Assembly: GCA_946628495.1 (NCBI GenBank)
Contig: CAMOWQ010000011.1
Coordinates: forward strand, 1 to 34,238
Length of the DNA stretch: 34,238 bases
Direction of reading: 5' to 3'
Source of the DNA: an uncultured Treponema sp.
GTDB lineage: Bacteria > Spirochaetota > Spirochaetia > Treponematales > Treponemataceae
Under the pieces are notes generated by a model. The model was given only the letters and a program-made list of their open reading frames with translations. It had not been told where the DNA came from and did not search any database. Shown piece by piece: positions 1 through 9,658 of this stretch; the stretch's first letter is position 1, and every line of letters starts with the position of its first letter. A program made the position numbers and the translations under genes.

Positions 1-157
1 TCGGTGCCTGTGTATCTACTGCGGATCCAAGACCGATTGTACAAGATGAGAAAAATCCTAAAATTAAAAATATAAAACAAGACACTCCCAAAAGTCCTGT
101 TTTCCAATTCTTCCCCTCATCAGAATTCTTAAAAAAAATGTTACTCTTTTTTACCAT
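1..157 (-). CDS. N-terminal part of a predicted lipoprotein, running off the window edge
   Basis: Reverse strand from ATG at 157 translates as MVKKSNIFFKNSDEGKNWKTGLLGVSCFIFLILGFFSSCTIGLGSAVDTQAP..., open to the edge. Charged N-terminus, hydrophobic core and lipobox-like FFSSC. Too short for the ORF track. Confidence 0.7.
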   Translation of the reverse strand, partial: MVKKSNIFFKNSDEGKNWKTGLLGVSCFIFLILGFFSSCTIGLGSAVDTQAP

Positions 158-430
158 AAATCGATCCTTCCTTAAGTTGCTAACAAATAAAATCCCAAAA
201 AATTAATTTATAAGTAACTACCTTAGATGTCATTAAAGTAAAGTTATGGAATTCTTAGAAAATTATAACAAAACATTATTTTTCATCGTAATTATAACAC
301 TGTGTTATATATTTTCAAATTTTTTTATTTTCGACGCATAATATTTATTTCATTACCCATTTTTATAATGCCTTTCTTTATTCTTACTGAAATAAGTGCA
401 TGTTCTTTTTAAATATGCTATATTTTCAAT

Positions 431-1768
431 ATGAAAAACTTTCAGACCAAAAAAGCCGAAAACATCAGGAATGTAATCCGCTATTTACAGAAATTTAAGA
501 ATGCACTCGTAGTTATATATATAGATGATAAAACTATTGAATCACCTTTATTTTCATCACACATAAGGGATATTGCTCTTATTCACGAAGCAGGATTAAA
601 AGTTGTGATTATTCCAGGCGCACGAAGCCGCATAGACGAACTGCTTTCTTCGGCAAATATAAAATGGTCTGTTACCGAAAGCATAAGAATCACACCTTCA
701 GAAGCAATGCCTATTATAAAAATGGCAGCTTTTGATGTTTCAAATTCCGTAATGACAAGCCTTGCTGCAAACAATATTACGGCAATCATTGGTAACTGGG
801 TGCGGGCACGTGCAAAAGGAATTATAAACGGTCTTGATTATGGTACGGCCGGTGATATAGAACGCCTTCAGACAGATGCAATCCGTACTGTTTTGAACGA
901 CGGTTTTATCCCGATTTTCCCTTGCATCGGATGGAATGCAGTTGGACATCCTTACAATATTTCTTCAACAACTCTTGCACAAAAAGTTGCAATCGCACTT
1001 AATTCCGACAAACTTTTCTATTTAACATTCGACGGCGGCATAAACACAGAAAATTTTAATATTCCTTCAGGTTTCTCGCTTTCAGAAAATGGTGATGTTC
1101 CTGCCATGAATATAGATGAAGTTGATGAATTTATTTCTAAAAATCCGCCTGAAAATTCAAAAAATTCCGAAATCATTTCCCTTTTAAAACTTGCTAAAGA
1201 AGCCTGTCTTAACAACGTTTCGCGAGTTCATATTTTAAATGGAAGACAAGATGGAGTTCTTCCATGCGAAATTTTCAGCGACCTTGGTTCAGGAACAATG
1301 ATTTACACAAGCGATTACGGCAAAATCCGCCCGATGGTTCAAACCGATATTCCGTCCGTTTTGCGTGTAATGAGGCCTTTTGTAGAAAACGGCAAACTTT
1401 TACCGCGTACAGAGCAGCAGCTTAACGCCACAATTAATGATTTTATTGTTTACGAAGTTGATGGAGGCGTTCATGCATGCTCCTGCCTTCACGAATACTC
1501 CGACGGTCAAATGGAAATTGCAGCCGTTGCCGTTGATGAAAGTTTTTCTCACATGGGAATCGGCCCTAAAATGATTCATCACTTTATAGAAACCGCCCGT
1601 GCCAGAAAAGCAAAATCTGTTTTTATAATGACAACTCAAGCTGCCGACTGGTTCGAAAAACTCGGTTTTGAACAGGATGATATTTCATCGCTCCCCGACG
1701 AACGCCGCCAGAAATGGACTCAAGAAAGAAATTCTAAAGTTTTCCGTCTTAAAAATTTGAATGAATAA
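431..1768 (+). CDS. argA: Amino-acid N-acetyltransferase (N-acetylglutamate synthase; amino-acid kinase fold plus GNAT domain)
   Basis: 445 aa. Kinase-like N-terminal half (VVIIPGARSRIDELL, FIPIFPCIGWNAVGHPYNIS) and C-terminal GNAT (AAVAVDESFSHMGIGPKMIHHFIETARARKAKSVFIMTTQAADWFEKLGF). Confidence 0.88.
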   Translation: MKNFQTKKAENIRNVIRYLQKFKNALVVIYIDDKTIESPLFSSHIRDIALIHEAGLKVVIIPGARSRIDELLSSANIKWSVTESIRITPSEAMPIIKMAAFDVSNSVMTSLAANNITAIIGNWVRARAKGIINGLDYGTAGDIERLQTDAIRTVLNDGFIPIFPCIGWNAVGHPYNISSTTLAQKVAIALNSDKLFYLTFDGGINTENFNIPSGFSLSENGDVPAMNIDEVDEFISKNPPENSKNSEIISLLKLAKEACLNNVSRVHILNGRQDGVLPCEIFSDLGSGTMIYTSDYGKIRPMVQTDIPSVLRVMRPFVENGKLLPRTEQQLNATINDFIVYEVDGGVHACSCLHEYSDGQMEIAAVAVDESFSHMGIGPKMIHHFIETARARKAKSVFIMTTQAADWFEKLGFEQDDISSLPDERRQKWTQERNSKVFRLKNLNE

Positions 1769-1830
1769 TACTCAAAATTATGTTATTTCTATTTATATAC
1801 AATTAATTTGAATAAAATGGAGAAGAAATC

Positions 1831-2988
1831 ATGAAACTTTATGCAGCAGACTTAAAATGGTACGGACGCACACTCGACAACGACGGAATCAGATATTTTG
1901 ATTATTCATCATCAGCATTTGAATTCTGTTTTATCGGAAAAAAAGCCTCATGCATTCTGAAAAGCGACCCCGAAAACGGTGACAATACAAACCTTGGAGT
2001 TGTTGCAGTTTATGTTTCTGAATTGAATTCTCCAGATGAATATAAAGGCAATTCATATTGGGAACACCTTGCAGAAAATCCTGTTAAAAAAATAATTCTC
2101 GATAAAAAGGAAAACAACTGCATTCTGTATGAATCTGACACAGAAAAAACAGTTGTAATTAAAGTTATAAAAATAAGCGAAGCAGCCTTCGGATATGCTG
2201 GCTTAAAAGAAGTAGAAATTGATGGAAAGCAGATTTTGCCAAAAGTAAAGGCTTCGGATAAAGCTGCCGCAAAAAATGGCACTGCAGACAACTCAACAGG
2301 CAATGCACACTCAAAAAATGCCCCGAAAATCGAAATAATCGGTGATTCCATAACATGCGGCTACGGAATAGAAGGCGTTTGGGAAAAAGACACCTTTACA
2401 ACTTCTCAGGAACGCGCAGATAAATCTTATGCCTTCTTAACCGCCCGTGCCCTCAATGCAGAATTCCAGTGCGTAAGCTGGAGCGGCATAGGAATCATTT
2501 CAAAATACGTAGACGCTTCTGTAAACCTTCCAGACAATCAGATTGTAATGCCGCTCTTGTGGCCATATACAGACCGCAATCTTTCAAGAAAACTTGGAAT
2601 TGAACCGGAAATCTGGAATTCAGAACGATTTTCACCAGATATAGTAATCGTTCATCTTGGAACCAACGACGCAAGTTTTACAAGAAAAATCGAAGAACGG
2701 GTTTCTGCTTACATTTGCGGATTACGACAGTTTTTCGAAGCAATTCACAGGCGTTCTCCAAATGCAAAAATCTGCGCATGCCTTGGCGTAATGGGACAGG
2801 ATTTATGCGATCCTGCACAGAAAGCCCTGGAAGAATTCAGCATGGATTTCCCAAGCGTGCCTGTAAAGTTTGTAAAATTCCCTGTTCAGGATGAAAAGGA
2901 CGGCATCGCAGCAGACTGGCATCCATCCGCAAAAACACACGAAAAAATCGCAGGAATTCTTACAGAAGAACTTAAAAAGTGGAATTAA
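1831..2988 (+). CDS. SGNH/GDSL hydrolase, CE2-like two-domain carbohydrate esterase
   Basis: GDSITCGYG block, later HLGTNDAS and DWHPSAKTHEKIA (catalytic Asp/His block), with an N-terminal beta-type domain. RBS ggagaag upstream. Confidence 0.85.
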   Translation: MKLYAADLKWYGRTLDNDGIRYFDYSSSAFEFCFIGKKASCILKSDPENGDNTNLGVVAVYVSELNSPDEYKGNSYWEHLAENPVKKIILDKKENNCILYESDTEKTVVIKVIKISEAAFGYAGLKEVEIDGKQILPKVKASDKAAAKNGTADNSTGNAHSKNAPKIEIIGDSITCGYGIEGVWEKDTFTTSQERADKSYAFLTARALNAEFQCVSWSGIGIISKYVDASVNLPDNQIVMPLLWPYTDRNLSRKLGIEPEIWNSERFSPDIVIVHLGTNDASFTRKIEERVSAYICGLRQFFEAIHRRSPNAKICACLGVMGQDLCDPAQKALEEFSMDFPSVPVKFVKFPVQDEKDGIAADWHPSAKTHEKIAGILTEELKKWN

Positions 2989-3000
2989 TCGTATAAGATT

Positions 3001-3240
3001 TTACTCCACCCCATCCTCCGTTTCAAAAAATAATTCATCTGCGTTTTTAAGACGATTGATTGTTCCCATGCAAATTTCTTGCGCACTGTCTGCTTCTATT
3101 TTCTGTTTGATATAGCGGACATAAGCGGCAAAAAGTTCTGCATTCATCGACATTCCATTTTTCAAAATCGTTTTCAGCAGAAGATTCAAGATAATTATCT
3201 GCAATTTCAGAAAGGCTATGTCTTGAAATAAAGTGGTTAT
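3001..3240 (-). pseudogene. Frameshifted gene remnant of unknown family
   Basis: Two overlapping reverse frames each read protein-like: HFISRHSLSEIADNYLESSAENDFEKWNVDECR, then AELFAAYVRYIKQKIEADSAQEICMGTINRLKNADELFFETEDGVE*, consistent with one disrupted reading frame. Confidence 0.4.
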
Positions 3241-3263
3241 GTTTAAATATTAACTAATTATGT

Positions 3264-3674
3264 ATGGGAATAAATAAAAACGAATTAAACTTAATGTTTG
3301 AAGCGGTTTATTCTCTTGCTAAAAAGTTGCAAGAGGGTAAAGGACTTAACGATACTGTCTATTTAATTTATCAAGCGAATGGACATTGGGGGTTCGTACC
3401 TAGGCTTGACGAAAATCAGAAGGAAGCGCCTGAACTAGGTAAAAAAGGTCGTTCCAAAACAACAGCCAGCTTAAATCACATAACATACACAGTAGAACGT
3501 TCTGAATTAAAAGAAGAAAAGTCAAAACAAGCCGTATTAGCAAATTTAAAAGCAGAAGTTGAGAAGCTCTGCAAGGACAACGTTATTTCTGAAACTGTTC
3601 TTGCCGGATACAATAATCATAAAGTAATTTGGTGTTTCGGTGACAAGCTTGCAGAAAAAGGTCTTAAAGTGTAG
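3264..3674 (+). CDS. Hypothetical protein
   Basis: 136-aa ORF with protein-like composition; no family recognised. Confidence 0.55.
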   Translation: MGINKNELNLMFEAVYSLAKKLQEGKGLNDTVYLIYQANGHWGFVPRLDENQKEAPELGKKGRSKTTASLNHITYTVERSELKEEKSKQAVLANLKAEVEKLCKDNVISETVLAGYNNHKVIWCFGDKLAEKGLKV

Positions 3675-3689
3675 CTTATTTTGAAGCAA

Positions 3690-4469
3690 TTATAACAGTC
3701 CGTCAATGTCATAATCTGACGGACTAACGCCAAAATAACTACTAACAGTTGCCAAGCTTTGGCTAGGAAGTTCTGTGTACCAATAGGGCTTCTTGTTTTT
3801 CATCTCTATTGGTAAATCTAATCCGTTCTTTGTTACCTTGCAAACCCTTGTATTATCAAAGCTTGAAAAATTATAATTTTCTTCAAAACAGATTACATAA
3901 GTGTCATAACCATTTTCTTCGTCTTCTGTAATTGGGGTATAATGCAACCCGTCCTTTGGAAATTCTTTCCAAGTAGAGTTACGTGCGTAGCTAAAAATGG
4001 TTTTACTCAACTCTTTATCCGTAATAGATTGTTCTTCAAAAATCTTATTTTTGAACATTAATTTCTTTTCAAGCTGGTGGTATCTAACCTTCAAAAGGCG
4101 ATTCATGTAATTATTATAGTAATCCATACTATAGACAGAAATACATCCTTTCATAAAAGAAAGTGGCAGTTTGTATGTGTTTATAGGTCTTATGGTTGTA
4201 AATTCATAGCAAAGATTGAGTTTTGTATTTAACCAGAGAAAATGATTCGGATGCTTTCGGTTTGGATTTAGCCATTTAGGTATGTAAATAATTTTAACGT
4301 CTTTCCAGTTTCTAAGCTTTGCTTTTATTGCTTCAAAAAGACAGTTTGAAATAAAAGGCTTAGAGTGTGGAGTCCCAGATTTAGCTAAAATTTCAGGTGT
4401 TTCTAGTTCTTTAATTGAAAACTGAAAAAGTACATTGTCTACTACTGTTGGAACTACGTTTTTTCGCAT
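3690..4469 (-). CDS. Hypothetical protein
   Basis: 259-aa ORF; rich in Y/N/K; no family recognised. Confidence 0.6.
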   Translation of the reverse strand: MRKNVVPTVVDNVLFQFSIKELETPEILAKSGTPHSKPFISNCLFEAIKAKLRNWKDVKIIYIPKWLNPNRKHPNHFLWLNTKLNLCYEFTTIRPINTYKLPLSFMKGCISVYSMDYYNNYMNRLLKVRYHQLEKKLMFKNKIFEEQSITDKELSKTIFSYARNSTWKEFPKDGLHYTPITEDEENGYDTYVICFEENYNFSSFDNTRVCKVTKNGLDLPIEMKNKKPYWYTELPSQSLATVSSYFGVSPSDYDIDGLL

Positions 4470-4612
4470 TATTTTACCTCTTTTAGTTTAAATATTATAA
4501 TTCTTCATACATTTACCCTGTAAAACTATCTATTCAAAAAAACTCCATCTATTTAAGATAGTGCAGTTTTTGCATTTCGTAAAACTAAATTCATTAGTGA
4601 GGATATTAACTA

Positions 4613-5125
4613 ATGAAAATTGAATTTACAAAACTGCCAACTATTGGTGGAAAAATTCAAGTTAGCTTAGATGGTGGACAATCTTTCACAGATTATAACA
4701 TTGAAGACATACATGATTCTGGTATCCCTTTGGACGATAACCAGGATTATGAGAAAATCCAAATTCGAGGTCCGGCAAACCTTCTTAAAAATTTGAATGT
4801 ATTGAAAAACATAAAAATAGATGGAACAAACGGAAGCTCCTCAGAAAATACGATAGATAGCCGTTTTATAGAAATTGAAAGGTATGAGACCTTTGAGGAG
4901 GGACAAACCTATGTAGGTTATAGTAAAAACCCTACAAAAGGTGGCGGATGGCATGAGTCTTCTATGATTTTTGTAGAGGGACCATCTGGGTATTATTCCA
5001 TTCTATATGGTAATGATTGTATTTCATCAGTAGAAATAATTAGTTCAGATGTAAATGATTTTGAACGTAATGGTTATGTTCTTCCGCATCAAAGGATTTT
5101 TAAGCTTAATACACGTGGCTTTTAA
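4613..5125 (+). CDS. Hypothetical protein
   Basis: 170-aa ORF with upstream gtgagg RBS-like sequence; no family recognised. Confidence 0.55.
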   Translation: MKIEFTKLPTIGGKIQVSLDGGQSFTDYNIEDIHDSGIPLDDNQDYEKIQIRGPANLLKNLNVLKNIKIDGTNGSSSENTIDSRFIEIERYETFEEGQTYVGYSKNPTKGGGWHESSMIFVEGPSGYYSILYGNDCISSVEIISSDVNDFERNGYVLPHQRIFKLNTRGF

Positions 5126-5134
5126 TTAAGCCAC
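5115..5134. terminator. Shared hairpin between two abutting convergent ORFs
   Basis: GTGGCTT-TTAATT-AAGCCAC; the loop holds both stop codons (TAA on + at 5123-5125, TAA on - at 5128-5126). Confidence 0.45.
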
Positions 5135-6157
5135 TGGCAAAGGGCTTCTTTCGGAAAGTTCTTTAGATTTTACGGTTTTATTCGTGCAGAACACGAAAGC
5201 CGATAAGATTTCAGATTTCTTTTCGTAAGGGTCTTTTGCCCAGTTCACGAAATTATGCCATACCAAATAGTTATCCAGGTATTTGGTCGCTACGCCATGA
5301 AAGCGGACTATCCAAGTTTTCAAAATACTGTGATAACTGTTGATGTGCTGAACGTGAAAAATTCCTTTCTTAGATTTTCCAGTTTTTAACTGGATAAGTT
5401 CAAGTTTATTTTCCTTAGCAAACTTCTGATAAGAATGGTGTGCATCTGCACATAAAACTGAATTAATGGCGATGTGTCCAGAAAAAACTTCCGAAAGATT
5501 TTTAGTAGAAACACGTCCCAAGTTTGAAGGCTTTGCAATAGATAGCCCTTCTTGTGTAACTGCACAAGGAACGCATACTTTTTCGTGTGAAATACCACGG
5601 ATGTGTGTATCATTTCCACGCTTGTGTGCTTCACGCGGCATAATGAATCCGTCCATTCTGTGATTACCTTTAAATGATACTGCAAAGAAAGTTTCGTCGG
5701 CTTCTACTACGCCAGAAAGTTCTACGGAATTGTGCATTACTTGTAATGCGTCCAGAATCTTGTGTCGCCATTTGAAAGCTGTGTCTTTGCAGATGCCACA
5801 GATGGCTGCCGATTTTCTAACAGATAATCCAGAAATCATGCAGTCTACGTATTTCTGCCAGATTTCCAAAGTCTTCTTGCTTGAATGTGTGATTGTATTT
5901 GTAGATGCAGAAAAACTCTTTTTGCAGTCTGCACAGAAGAAACGCTGCATAGTTTTGTTGAAGCCGTTTCTGCGAACTTTTTTAGAATTGCAACGTGGAC
6001 AGAAAACGCCTGTACCGAAACGCTTTTCTGTGATAAAATCACTGAACGAAGCGTCAAAAAGTTTAAGGCTTTTGATTGCGTCGATTACTTTTCGTGCTTC
6101 GGCTTTTGGTAAAGACTGGATTTTGCTTATTATTTCTTATGTGATTACGTCTGTCAT
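5126..6157 (-). pseudogene. IS1595-family (ISXO2-like) transposase with an in-frame stop near the N-terminus
   Basis: Zinc ribbon CPRCNSKKVRRNGFNKTMQRFFCADCKKSF, DDE-type blocks GVVEADETFF and LCADAHHSYQKFA, then HVQHINSYHSILKTWIVRFHGVATKYLDNYLVWHNF. Reading back in frame gives MTDVIT*EIISKIQSLPKAEARKVIDAIKSLKLFD..., with TAA at 6139-6137. The ORF track starts only at an internal Met (5950). Confidence 0.72.
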
Positions 6158-6201
6158 AACACTTTATAACATAGTGCGTTTTTGACAAACGTCAAATTTT
6201 C

Positions 6202-6285
6202 CTACCACTTTTTTTTCAGAACATAGCCTTCAGAAATAAACAGCCCTTCTATACCGTCAACAACCATCCTAAGCAGCAATTTCAT
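6202..6285 (-). CDS. Possible 27-aa small ORF or gene remnant (MKLLLRMVVDGIEGLFISEGYVLKKKW)
   Basis: Overlaps a 17-aa ORF (6269-6322, MQKFKTFTEKQKNEIAA) that follows a hairpin-CACAGGAG leader. Confidence 0.25.
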   Translation of the reverse strand: MKLLLRMVVDGIEGLFISEGYVLKKKW

Positions 6286-6326
6286 TTTTTTGTTTTTCCG
6301 TAAAAGTCTTAAATTTTTGCATAATA

Positions 6327-6357
6327 ACTCCTGTGAGAGCCCACCCGGCAGGCAGAT
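6327..6357 (-). promoter_or_regulatory. Copy 3 (diverged) of a hairpin-RBS leader repeat
   Basis: Reverse strand GCCTGCCGGGTGGGCTCTCACAGGAG, homologous to the 8097-8126 and 16440-16469 copies. Confidence 0.5.
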
Positions 6358-6361
6358 TTTG

Positions 6362-7933
6362 TCACTCGATAATCCATTCATTCAGCTGTTCATCCGCACT
6401 GGAATAATTTGCTGCAATTTTCACAATTTTCCGACCATCAAGTTCTTCATTTTTATATGCAATCGGATAATCTTTACTGTTTATCTGCTCCATTGCTTCT
6501 TTTGCAGTTTTATCCATCTTGAACTCAAAAATATAAACTGCATCTTTTTCCCAGACAACAGCATCACTTCTGCCCTTACCGTTTTGCACTTCACACAGAA
6601 CAAACTCACCCATCAATTTAAAGATGAGCCAGACAAATGCCTGACAGTTTAATTCATAATGTCGCTGATTTGTCTGCTTTGGAGCGGCGGCGAATATATT
6701 ATTAATCCGCTGCATAAATTCATTTACTTTGCCGGCACAAAGCTCGCGAATAAAATTCAAAACTTCAATATTACTTGTTTTTTCTTCATAACCCGCATAT
6801 AACGGAATAAGATTTTCGTAAAACCCGTATTTTACTTCTTCATTCGGGAGTCCAAGCGTAAAGCTTCTAAAATCCTTGTCATAAGATTTTATAGTGATGT
6901 ATCCAGTCTGATAAAGCATTGGAACCGGGTCAGTTGCTGTAAGGCGATAATTTTCTAGAGTTCTATAACCAATTTCAATTTCATTTTCAAGGGTTGTGAA
7001 ATCAAAATCAATATCTCGAATCATTTTTGTAAGGAATGTTGGAGTACCTGTTGAGAACCAGTAACTGCCAAAAGATTTATTGAAGAATGCATTCATCAGA
7101 CTGAATGGATTATAAATATCTTCTCTGGTATCTGGTGAAAAATGATATCCATCATAATTCTTTTTAAGCTCAGAAAGGCACTGTTCTTCAGTCATATCAT
7201 TATTTTGTGCCATTTCTTTGATTTCCGGAACAAATCTTTCTTTAAGTTCAGACTGTGATATTCCGCAAACTGTAGAAAAATCATCGGAAAGTGAAATATC
7301 ATTCAGATTATTCAAATCAGAAAAAATACTTACCTTATCAAACCTCGTAACTCCAGTAATAAATGCAAACCTGATATATTTATCTTCGCTTTTCAGATTT
7401 CCATAAAAACCTTTGAGGGCATCACGAATTTCGCCTTTAAGATTAGAATCAATCACATTCTGCAAAAGTGGTTTGTCATATTCATCCACCAGAACAACAA
7501 CCTGATTTCCTGTTTTTTCAAAAGCAGCTTTTATAAGATTTCTAAAACGTATTGCAATATCTTTTGATTCTGTACGCTTTCCATATAACTCTTCATATTC
7601 AGAAAGCATGTCATCCATCTGTATGAGTAAATCTTCATAGGTTTTATAATTTTTGCCAGTAAAATCCAGATAAATGACAGGATATTGTTTCCATTCAGTT
7701 TCAGTTTCTGAGATTGAAAGTCCATCAAATAAGTCTTTACGGCCTTCAAAATAACTGCGCAAAGTGGAAAGAAAAAGCGATTTACCAAAACGACGGGGAC
7801 GACTCAGAAAATAAGGTTTTCCTACACGCACCAGTTTTTCAATAAACTGAGTTTTATCAACATAAATACAGTTCTTTGTGCGGAGTTCTTCAAATGTCTG
7901 AATGCCAATCGGCAGGTTTCGTCTTTCGCTCAT
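6362..7933 (-). CDS. Predicted AAA-ATPase with C-terminal PD-(D/E)XK nuclease-like domain
   Basis: MSERRNLPIGIQTFEELRTKNCIYVDKTQFIEKLVRVGKPYFLSRPRRFGKSLFLSTL, then VVVLVDEYDKPLL; C-terminal SDAVVWEKDAVYIFEFKMDKTAKEAMEQI (PD-(D/E)XK-like). ORF track starts at 8008; the MSERRNL start at 7933 fits the family better. Confidence 0.85.
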   Translation of the reverse strand: MSERRNLPIGIQTFEELRTKNCIYVDKTQFIEKLVRVGKPYFLSRPRRFGKSLFLSTLRSYFEGRKDLFDGLSISETETEWKQYPVIYLDFTGKNYKTYEDLLIQMDDMLSEYEELYGKRTESKDIAIRFRNLIKAAFEKTGNQVVVLVDEYDKPLLQNVIDSNLKGEIRDALKGFYGNLKSEDKYIRFAFITGVTRFDKVSIFSDLNNLNDISLSDDFSTVCGISQSELKERFVPEIKEMAQNNDMTEEQCLSELKKNYDGYHFSPDTREDIYNPFSLMNAFFNKSFGSYWFSTGTPTFLTKMIRDIDFDFTTLENEIEIGYRTLENYRLTATDPVPMLYQTGYITIKSYDKDFRSFTLGLPNEEVKYGFYENLIPLYAGYEEKTSNIEVLNFIRELCAGKVNEFMQRINNIFAAAPKQTNQRHYELNCQAFVWLIFKLMGEFVLCEVQNGKGRSDAVVWEKDAVYIFEFKMDKTAKEAMEQINSKDYPIAYKNEELDGRKIVKIAANYSSADEQLNEWIIE

Positions 7934-8044
7934 ACTAATATTATACCACAGAACATTAGTAATTACACCACAAAACATTTTACACTGCCTGACACACCTC
8001 TTCTCCACAAAATTCCAAATTTTTTAATAAAAATGTACTTTTTT

Positions 8045-8072
8045 TTGATATTCAATCTAATCTGTATAGAAT
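8045..8072 (+). promoter_or_regulatory. Sigma70-like promoter for the 8136 gene
   Basis: TTGATA (8045-8050), 16 bp, TAGAAT (8067-8072). Confidence 0.5.
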
Positions 8073-8096
8073 GTATACTTAACTAATTAAAACACC

Positions 8097-8126
8097 GGTC
8101 GCTTGCCAGGCGGCCTTACACAGGAG
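8097..8126 (+). promoter_or_regulatory. Copy 1 of a hairpin-RBS leader repeat
   Basis: GGTCGC-TTGCCAG-GCGGCC hairpin (one G-U pair), then TTACACAGGAG, 9 nt before ATG at 8136. Confidence 0.6.
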
Positions 8127-8135
8127 AATGTGACA

Positions 8136-9602
8136 ATGAATAAAGTTTTCTTAAAAGAATGTCCATGCGCACTTGATATGGGCGACGGAAGCGAACGCGG
8201 TCTTTATGTAAATCAGGATTATATTTTGCAGAAAATGCGAAAAATTCACCGCGGTATAAGCCTTATGTATACCTATTATCCAAAAGACAAAACCTGGCCT
8301 TTGCGTGCAAGCGTTGCATGTCCTCAGGACACTCCTACAGGAGCATGGGATTATCCTTACGAAGATTATTTTCCATACCGTGGCGGTGTAGAAGGCAAAC
8401 ACGACGATGAACCATTCTGTTTTATGAAAGAAATTCGTCAGCGTGGTATGGATGTTGTTCTTACCCTTACAATTGACCCAGACTTAACTGAAGAAGATTT
8501 AATTCCTATTGCAAACGATTTAAGACCTTACGGCCGCATTCTTTTACGTGTTAATCATGAATGTACGGGAACCTGGTTCTGCTTTAATAAACGTGCAACT
8601 TATCAGAAACTTGCTGATTTCTTCGTTCTTGTCTGCAAAGTAATGCACGAACATGCACCAAACGTTAAAGTTATTCTTTGTGCAGGTATGTATGAAGATG
8701 CCACAGGCAAACTCGAAATGGAAGATATTTTTCTGGAAGCACACAAGGCAGCCGATATCTGGTCGGGTGATAAATACCTTGCCCTTCACTGGGGTTGGCC
8801 TGTTGATGTTGCAACAAAGGATACAAAAAATTACTGCTGTTATGATGTAGATGCAGTTTACGACACGGCAAAGAAAACCCTAAAACGTCTGCGCGAAATT
8901 ACAGGTCAAGATAAACCAATGGTTCTTTCCGAACTTAATGCCGACGGTGATGTTACAGGCGCTTATGAACAGGCAAATATGATGCGTCATTTTATGGAAC
9001 GCCTTGAACAGGATGATGAAAAATGGCTTTCTGCTTTTACATTCTATCAGTTCCGCGATGACGGCCGCCTTGGTCTTGAAATCACAGATCCTAACAATCA
9101 TGATGTTGGAATTGAACAGCCTATTCTTGCAAGCTACCGAAAATCATTGCACAGGGAATTCTTTAGTCAGAAGCTTGTTTCCGATAAGCCTATAGAACTT
9201 CCTGCAAAAATGCGCTGGGCAAGTTCCGAAGATGCCGAAGGCGTAGAAATTGATGTTAAAGTAGAAAAAAATCCACATTATGCAGAATTGTATTTTGAAG
9301 ATAATCTTAAAGATATGAATCTTATGATTGAATTTGGCGGTTACTGGTTCTATAAAGCACCAGGCGTTAAATTTGTTGATTTGATGAGTTATTTCTTTGA
9401 AAATCCTGTTGAATCTGCAAAAACGTTCAAACTTAGATTCTTTGCACCTCCTGCAGACGGTTTAAATCATCCACAGGATGGAAGCGACCCTTACACAGCG
9501 GCAATTGGCGAATGGATGTACAACTATGAAACTGAACTTCCTGCCTTGCCAAAAATCCGCATTGAATACGAGCCAGTTTCTTTATTCAAACACTACGACT
9601 AA
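8136..9602 (+). CDS. TIM-barrel glycoside-hydrolase-like protein (GH26-like, tentative)
   Basis: RILLRVNHECTGTWFCF resembles the acid/base strand of clan GH-A enzymes and KPMVLSELNADG the nucleophile strand. Start moved from the TTG at 8103 (inside the leader hairpin) to ATG 8136. Confidence 0.6.
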   Translation: MNKVFLKECPCALDMGDGSERGLYVNQDYILQKMRKIHRGISLMYTYYPKDKTWPLRASVACPQDTPTGAWDYPYEDYFPYRGGVEGKHDDEPFCFMKEIRQRGMDVVLTLTIDPDLTEEDLIPIANDLRPYGRILLRVNHECTGTWFCFNKRATYQKLADFFVLVCKVMHEHAPNVKVILCAGMYEDATGKLEMEDIFLEAHKAADIWSGDKYLALHWGWPVDVATKDTKNYCCYDVDAVYDTAKKTLKRLREITGQDKPMVLSELNADGDVTGAYEQANMMRHFMERLEQDDEKWLSAFTFYQFRDDGRLGLEITDPNNHDVGIEQPILASYRKSLHREFFSQKLVSDKPIELPAKMRWASSEDAEGVEIDVKVEKNPHYAELYFEDNLKDMNLMIEFGGYWFYKAPGVKFVDLMSYFFENPVESAKTFKLRFFAPPADGLNHPQDGSDPYTAAIGEWMYNYETELPALPKIRIEYEPVSLFKHYD

Positions 9603-9609
9603 TTTTTTC

Positions 9610-9646
9610 CGGACGTTTATTTTTATATTAATAAGATAAACGTCCG
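9610..9646. terminator. Bidirectional terminator between convergent genes
   Basis: CGGACGTTTAT ... ATAAACGTCCG, 11-bp perfect arms. Confidence 0.75.
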
Positions 9647-9658
9647 TATTTCATCCAA

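Noticed and set aside
2010-2351. 113-aa - strand ORF inside the SGNH hydrolase gene
   Set aside because: Shadow ORF opposite a coding sequence with catalytic motifs.
3697-3725. Hairpin AGTCCGTCA...TGACGGACT as a terminator
   Set aside because: Lies inside the 3' coding end of the 3690-4469 ORF and lacks a T tract; function unsupported.
5730-6185. 151-aa + strand ORF over the transposase N-terminal region
   Set aside because: Antisense to the transposase, whose reading frame has clear family motifs.
8103-8135. ORF-track start (TTG at 8103) for the glycosidase-like gene
   Set aside because: Lies inside the leader hairpin; ATG at 8136 is correctly spaced after CAGGAG.
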